A stretch of DNA of 64,000 bases from Lumbricus rubellus (lineage: Eukaryota; Annelida; Clitellata; Crassiclitellata; Lumbricidae), in NCBI GenBank assembly GCA_945859605.1, contig OX243815.1, positions 24,892,613 to 24,956,612 of the forward strand, read 5' to 3'. Numbering within the stretch: position 1 is the stretch's first letter; each line of letters opens with the position of its first letter. The position numbers were made by a program, and so were the translations under genes. This document shows positions 61,901-64,000 of the stretch, in pieces. Under the pieces are notes generated by a model. The model was not told the origin of the DNA, did no database searches, and worked only from the letters and a program-made list of their open reading frames with translations.

Positions 61901-64000
61901 ACCTTGAAGAATTCCGAAAGTCTGTGACTGAACGCGAGGAACTGGAGAAGAAACAGCAGAGACCGTCAATGGAACGTGTCATACAAAGGTACGATCCAAT
62001 AAAAAGATAAGATAAGAATATTCCCTGTTACTTATCAGTTATGTTCTAATTAATTAATTAAGTATTAATTTACTAACTTGTACTATATAAATTGTCATGG
62101 AGCTAGGGGTCAGGGTTGTATAAGCTGTTAGCTTTTCCTGATTCTGTTTGCACTCTGTTTATTGAGTCACTTTTTCTGTTTGACTTGTGTTTGTGCAGTA
62201 AACAAACAAATTAAAAAAATTCTTTAATAGACCAATTGCTATCCGTATTTTGGTGTACAGACTTGGTATACAAAAAAAAAAAAATTTAAATCATCTAGGC
62301 CTATATAGCCAACCAATGCCAAATGTTTTAAAATGTACATACAATATGCATTACGCACATTCCCAGCCTACTGTCTGCCATGAAATTATTACAGTATAAT
62401 AGAATACAACTGTAGTTTGATAATGCCATAAGTAAACATTGAAGTTCATTTGGGTCATAGTTATTTTAATCCTTTTTTTCTTTGTCTACTGTTGTTTGTC
62501 TACTGGAATTTCTTAACTATTCATCTGCAGATACGTCACAAATCCTTTGCTGCTCGATGGGAAAAAGTTCGACATACGAGTGTTCATGCTGGTTGCAAGC
62601 ACGGCACCCTTTCTCATTCTCTTCCACAAAGGCTATGCAAGACTCTGTCTCCAAATGTACAACAATCAAGCTGAAGACTTGACAGCACACCTTACTAATC
62701 AGGTATGCTAAGTTGGATCTTCATATTCCTCTACACTGGGTAATCAGGTGGTGGGGTGTACACTGTACAACAACCTAGTGTACATACATATATCTGGGAA
62801 GCACTTATAAGAACTCTTCAAGCTCTTAAATGTAGGTCATGTCTCATCTGTAGTCTAATGTTGGAATTCTATTATAGTAAAAATGCCTAACTTTGTTGTC
62901 TGTCATGATGGAAGATCTGTCATCTGTCATCTGTCTGTCATCAATCAGTATTTTCACGAGTGTGCTTGTATGTTAAACCATTTCCCTTTATTTGTTTTGA
63001 AGTTTGTGCAGAGGAGAGATGCAACTTATGAGTACTTTAAGGAGGAAACCGTTTGGAGCATCGAAAAACTAAACACTTACATCAACAAGAAGGTGGCACC
63101 TCAGAAAGGATTAGAAACTGACTGGGTGCTTAACACGTTAACAGTGAGTTTTTTTACCAGAATTTGACATAACATATTGACAGCATGTACAGTAGTTTAT
63201 TTTACTGAAGCAACATATTAGCAGTGAGTAGCCAGTGGTGGAGCTACAGCAGGGCATATGCCCTGGTAAAAATGCCTCTGCCCTGGCTAAACTAAACTCT
63301 GCCAATTTCCTCATCTTCTAAGAGTCGAAAATACCTTTAGTACAGTAAAAACTTCATCCTTGTGATTTTGACGTGCCAGGCATCAAAATTTATTGATCAA
63401 CCTGCCTCTTGGTGATTGGCCCGAGTATCCCTGAGACATTAGCAAAGAAACTAGTCTACCGATGCAGTTGTGTTACAATAGCTCTGAGAAATTATATGAT
63501 TTACACTACATTACTTAGTGATTCTTCTGTTTGCAGAATCGAATAAAACAGATCATGCTGTACTGCTTTCACGCTGTTAAGCATAAGCTGAAATCAAGAG
63601 TTGGATACTTTGATCTGTACGGACTTGACTTTCTGGTCGATGACAACATGAAGGTAAGTAAACTTGTCATCATCTGTTTCGACCATGTCATGTAATCATT
63701 CTGGGTATTTGCCAGTTTGAATTAATAAACGAATATTATTATTATTGTTGTTGTTGTTACGACTATGACAGATACTTACAGTACACTGGCAGGGGTTTCA
63801 TCACTCTCTATTACCAACATTCATCATCTTTAATGGATTATAACTATAAGTAGAATTGACGATAAGATTAAACATAAGCTTGTCTCTAGATTGATTCTGA
63901 TGTGGACATACATACAATTTTCACCCTTTTTTTATTGGTGCAGGTTTGGCTGATAGAGATTAATGCCAACCCATGCTTATCTACCAACTGCGACACTCTG
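58936..64000 (+). CDS. TTLL10: TTLL10-like tubulin glycylase, 5' part (eight exons seen, runs off the window)
   Basis: Exons: 58936-59024, 59872-59990, 60850-61053, 61835-61988, 62531-62702, 63003-63143, 63537-63653, 63944 to the edge; 351 codons with consistent phases. The sequence has the TTL domain (ATP-grasp fold) and looks most like TTLL10, a polyglycylase that lengthens glycine chains on tubulin and other proteins in several animals (the human copy is reported inactive). Cues: FVIYGNNGST near residue 20, FLLTNKLGLLTSLQRYERV in exon 3, ICKPTGLNQGRGIFL (nucleotide binding) at about 143-157, LLLDGKKFDIRVFMLVAS, HLTNQFVQ across the exon 5/6 junction, YFDLYGLDFLVDD, and the metal-binding EINANP at 337-342. 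The C-terminal part lies outside the window. The ATG is the first in frame after TGA at 58882. A 33-bp repeat that is open in this same frame lies just upstream. TTLL10 is preferred over other TTLLs because of the N-terminal block and the NKLGLL motif. Confidence 0.9.
60360..60640 (-). pseudogene. Decayed LINE reverse-transcriptase 3' end
   Basis: The minus strand reads KFCNRSLVYTAPALWKGL and, further on, TETELFKLSYQF, resembling the C-terminal end of CR1/L2-type LINE ORF2 (NRSF.Y.AP.LWN.LP ... F...LKT.LF...Y). The frame is short and not intact. In intron 2 of the TTLL10-like gene. Confidence 0.45.

Noticed and set aside
63230..63290. hAT-like end CAGTGGTGGAGCTACAGC in a TTLL10-like intron
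   Set aside because: Only one end is visible; no inverted partner was seen.

Overview
This is a eukaryotic nuclear window, most likely from a marine invertebrate, possibly a non-vertebrate deuterostome. That placement is an inference from gene content, intron-rich genes with GT-AG introns, L2/SINE-like tails, and a recurrent TAGGCCTA palindrome; nothing in the window proves the species. There is no sign of bacterial operons. Nearly all short open frames are chance or repeat-derived.

Six genes can be rebuilt exon by exon, with reading frame kept across every junction. Positions 755-25178, minus strand: three tandem paralogues of arylacetamide deacetylase (AADAC-like A, B and C; 405, 404 and 401 aa). 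Each has six coding exons; four have identical lengths in all three genes (121, 64, 122 and 641 bp), and the first is always 150 bp. All three keep the HGGG oxyanion motif and a Ser/Asp/His triad. Positions 30610-36872, minus strand: spermidine synthase in seven exons, whose last exon reads on into a GT/GC microsatellite, giving an unusual C-terminal tail. Positions 45182-51713, plus strand: a two-exon gene for a 1359-aa low-complexity, probably nuclear protein that I do not recognise, with a 9-residue tandem repeat and a basic tail bearing three GS(E/D)TE motifs. Positions 58936 to the right edge, plus strand: a TTLL10-like tubulin ligase, eight exons seen, running off the window.

The space between and inside the genes is a dense record of DNA transposition. 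I could place boundaries for 18 non-autonomous hAT-like insertions from their terminal inverted repeats and 8-bp target duplications (10 perfect, 8 with one mismatch). They fall into several families, several share internal sequence, and one is nested in another. There are also a Helitron-like element (TC...CTAG) whose interior is a polypurine tract of about 380 bp, a TA-flanked mariner-like element with a decayed transposase end, four tiny TTAA-flanked palindromic elements (62-74 bp), a 221-bp foldback element, two near-complete tRNA-derived SINEs plus several 3' fragments, and a LINE remnant.

The AADAC cluster may act in ester or lipid hydrolysis at the ER membrane, spermidine synthase in polyamine synthesis, and TTLL10 in tubulin glycylation. 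Apart from the AADAC tandem array, nothing in the sequence ties these genes into one pathway. The main points of interest are genome-structural: transposon ends supplying gene-flanking sequence, a microsatellite recruited into an enzyme tail, a hairpin-bearing 33-bp repeat next to the TTLL10 start, and a gap of about 13 kb in the TAGGCCTA motif over the region holding the unknown gene.
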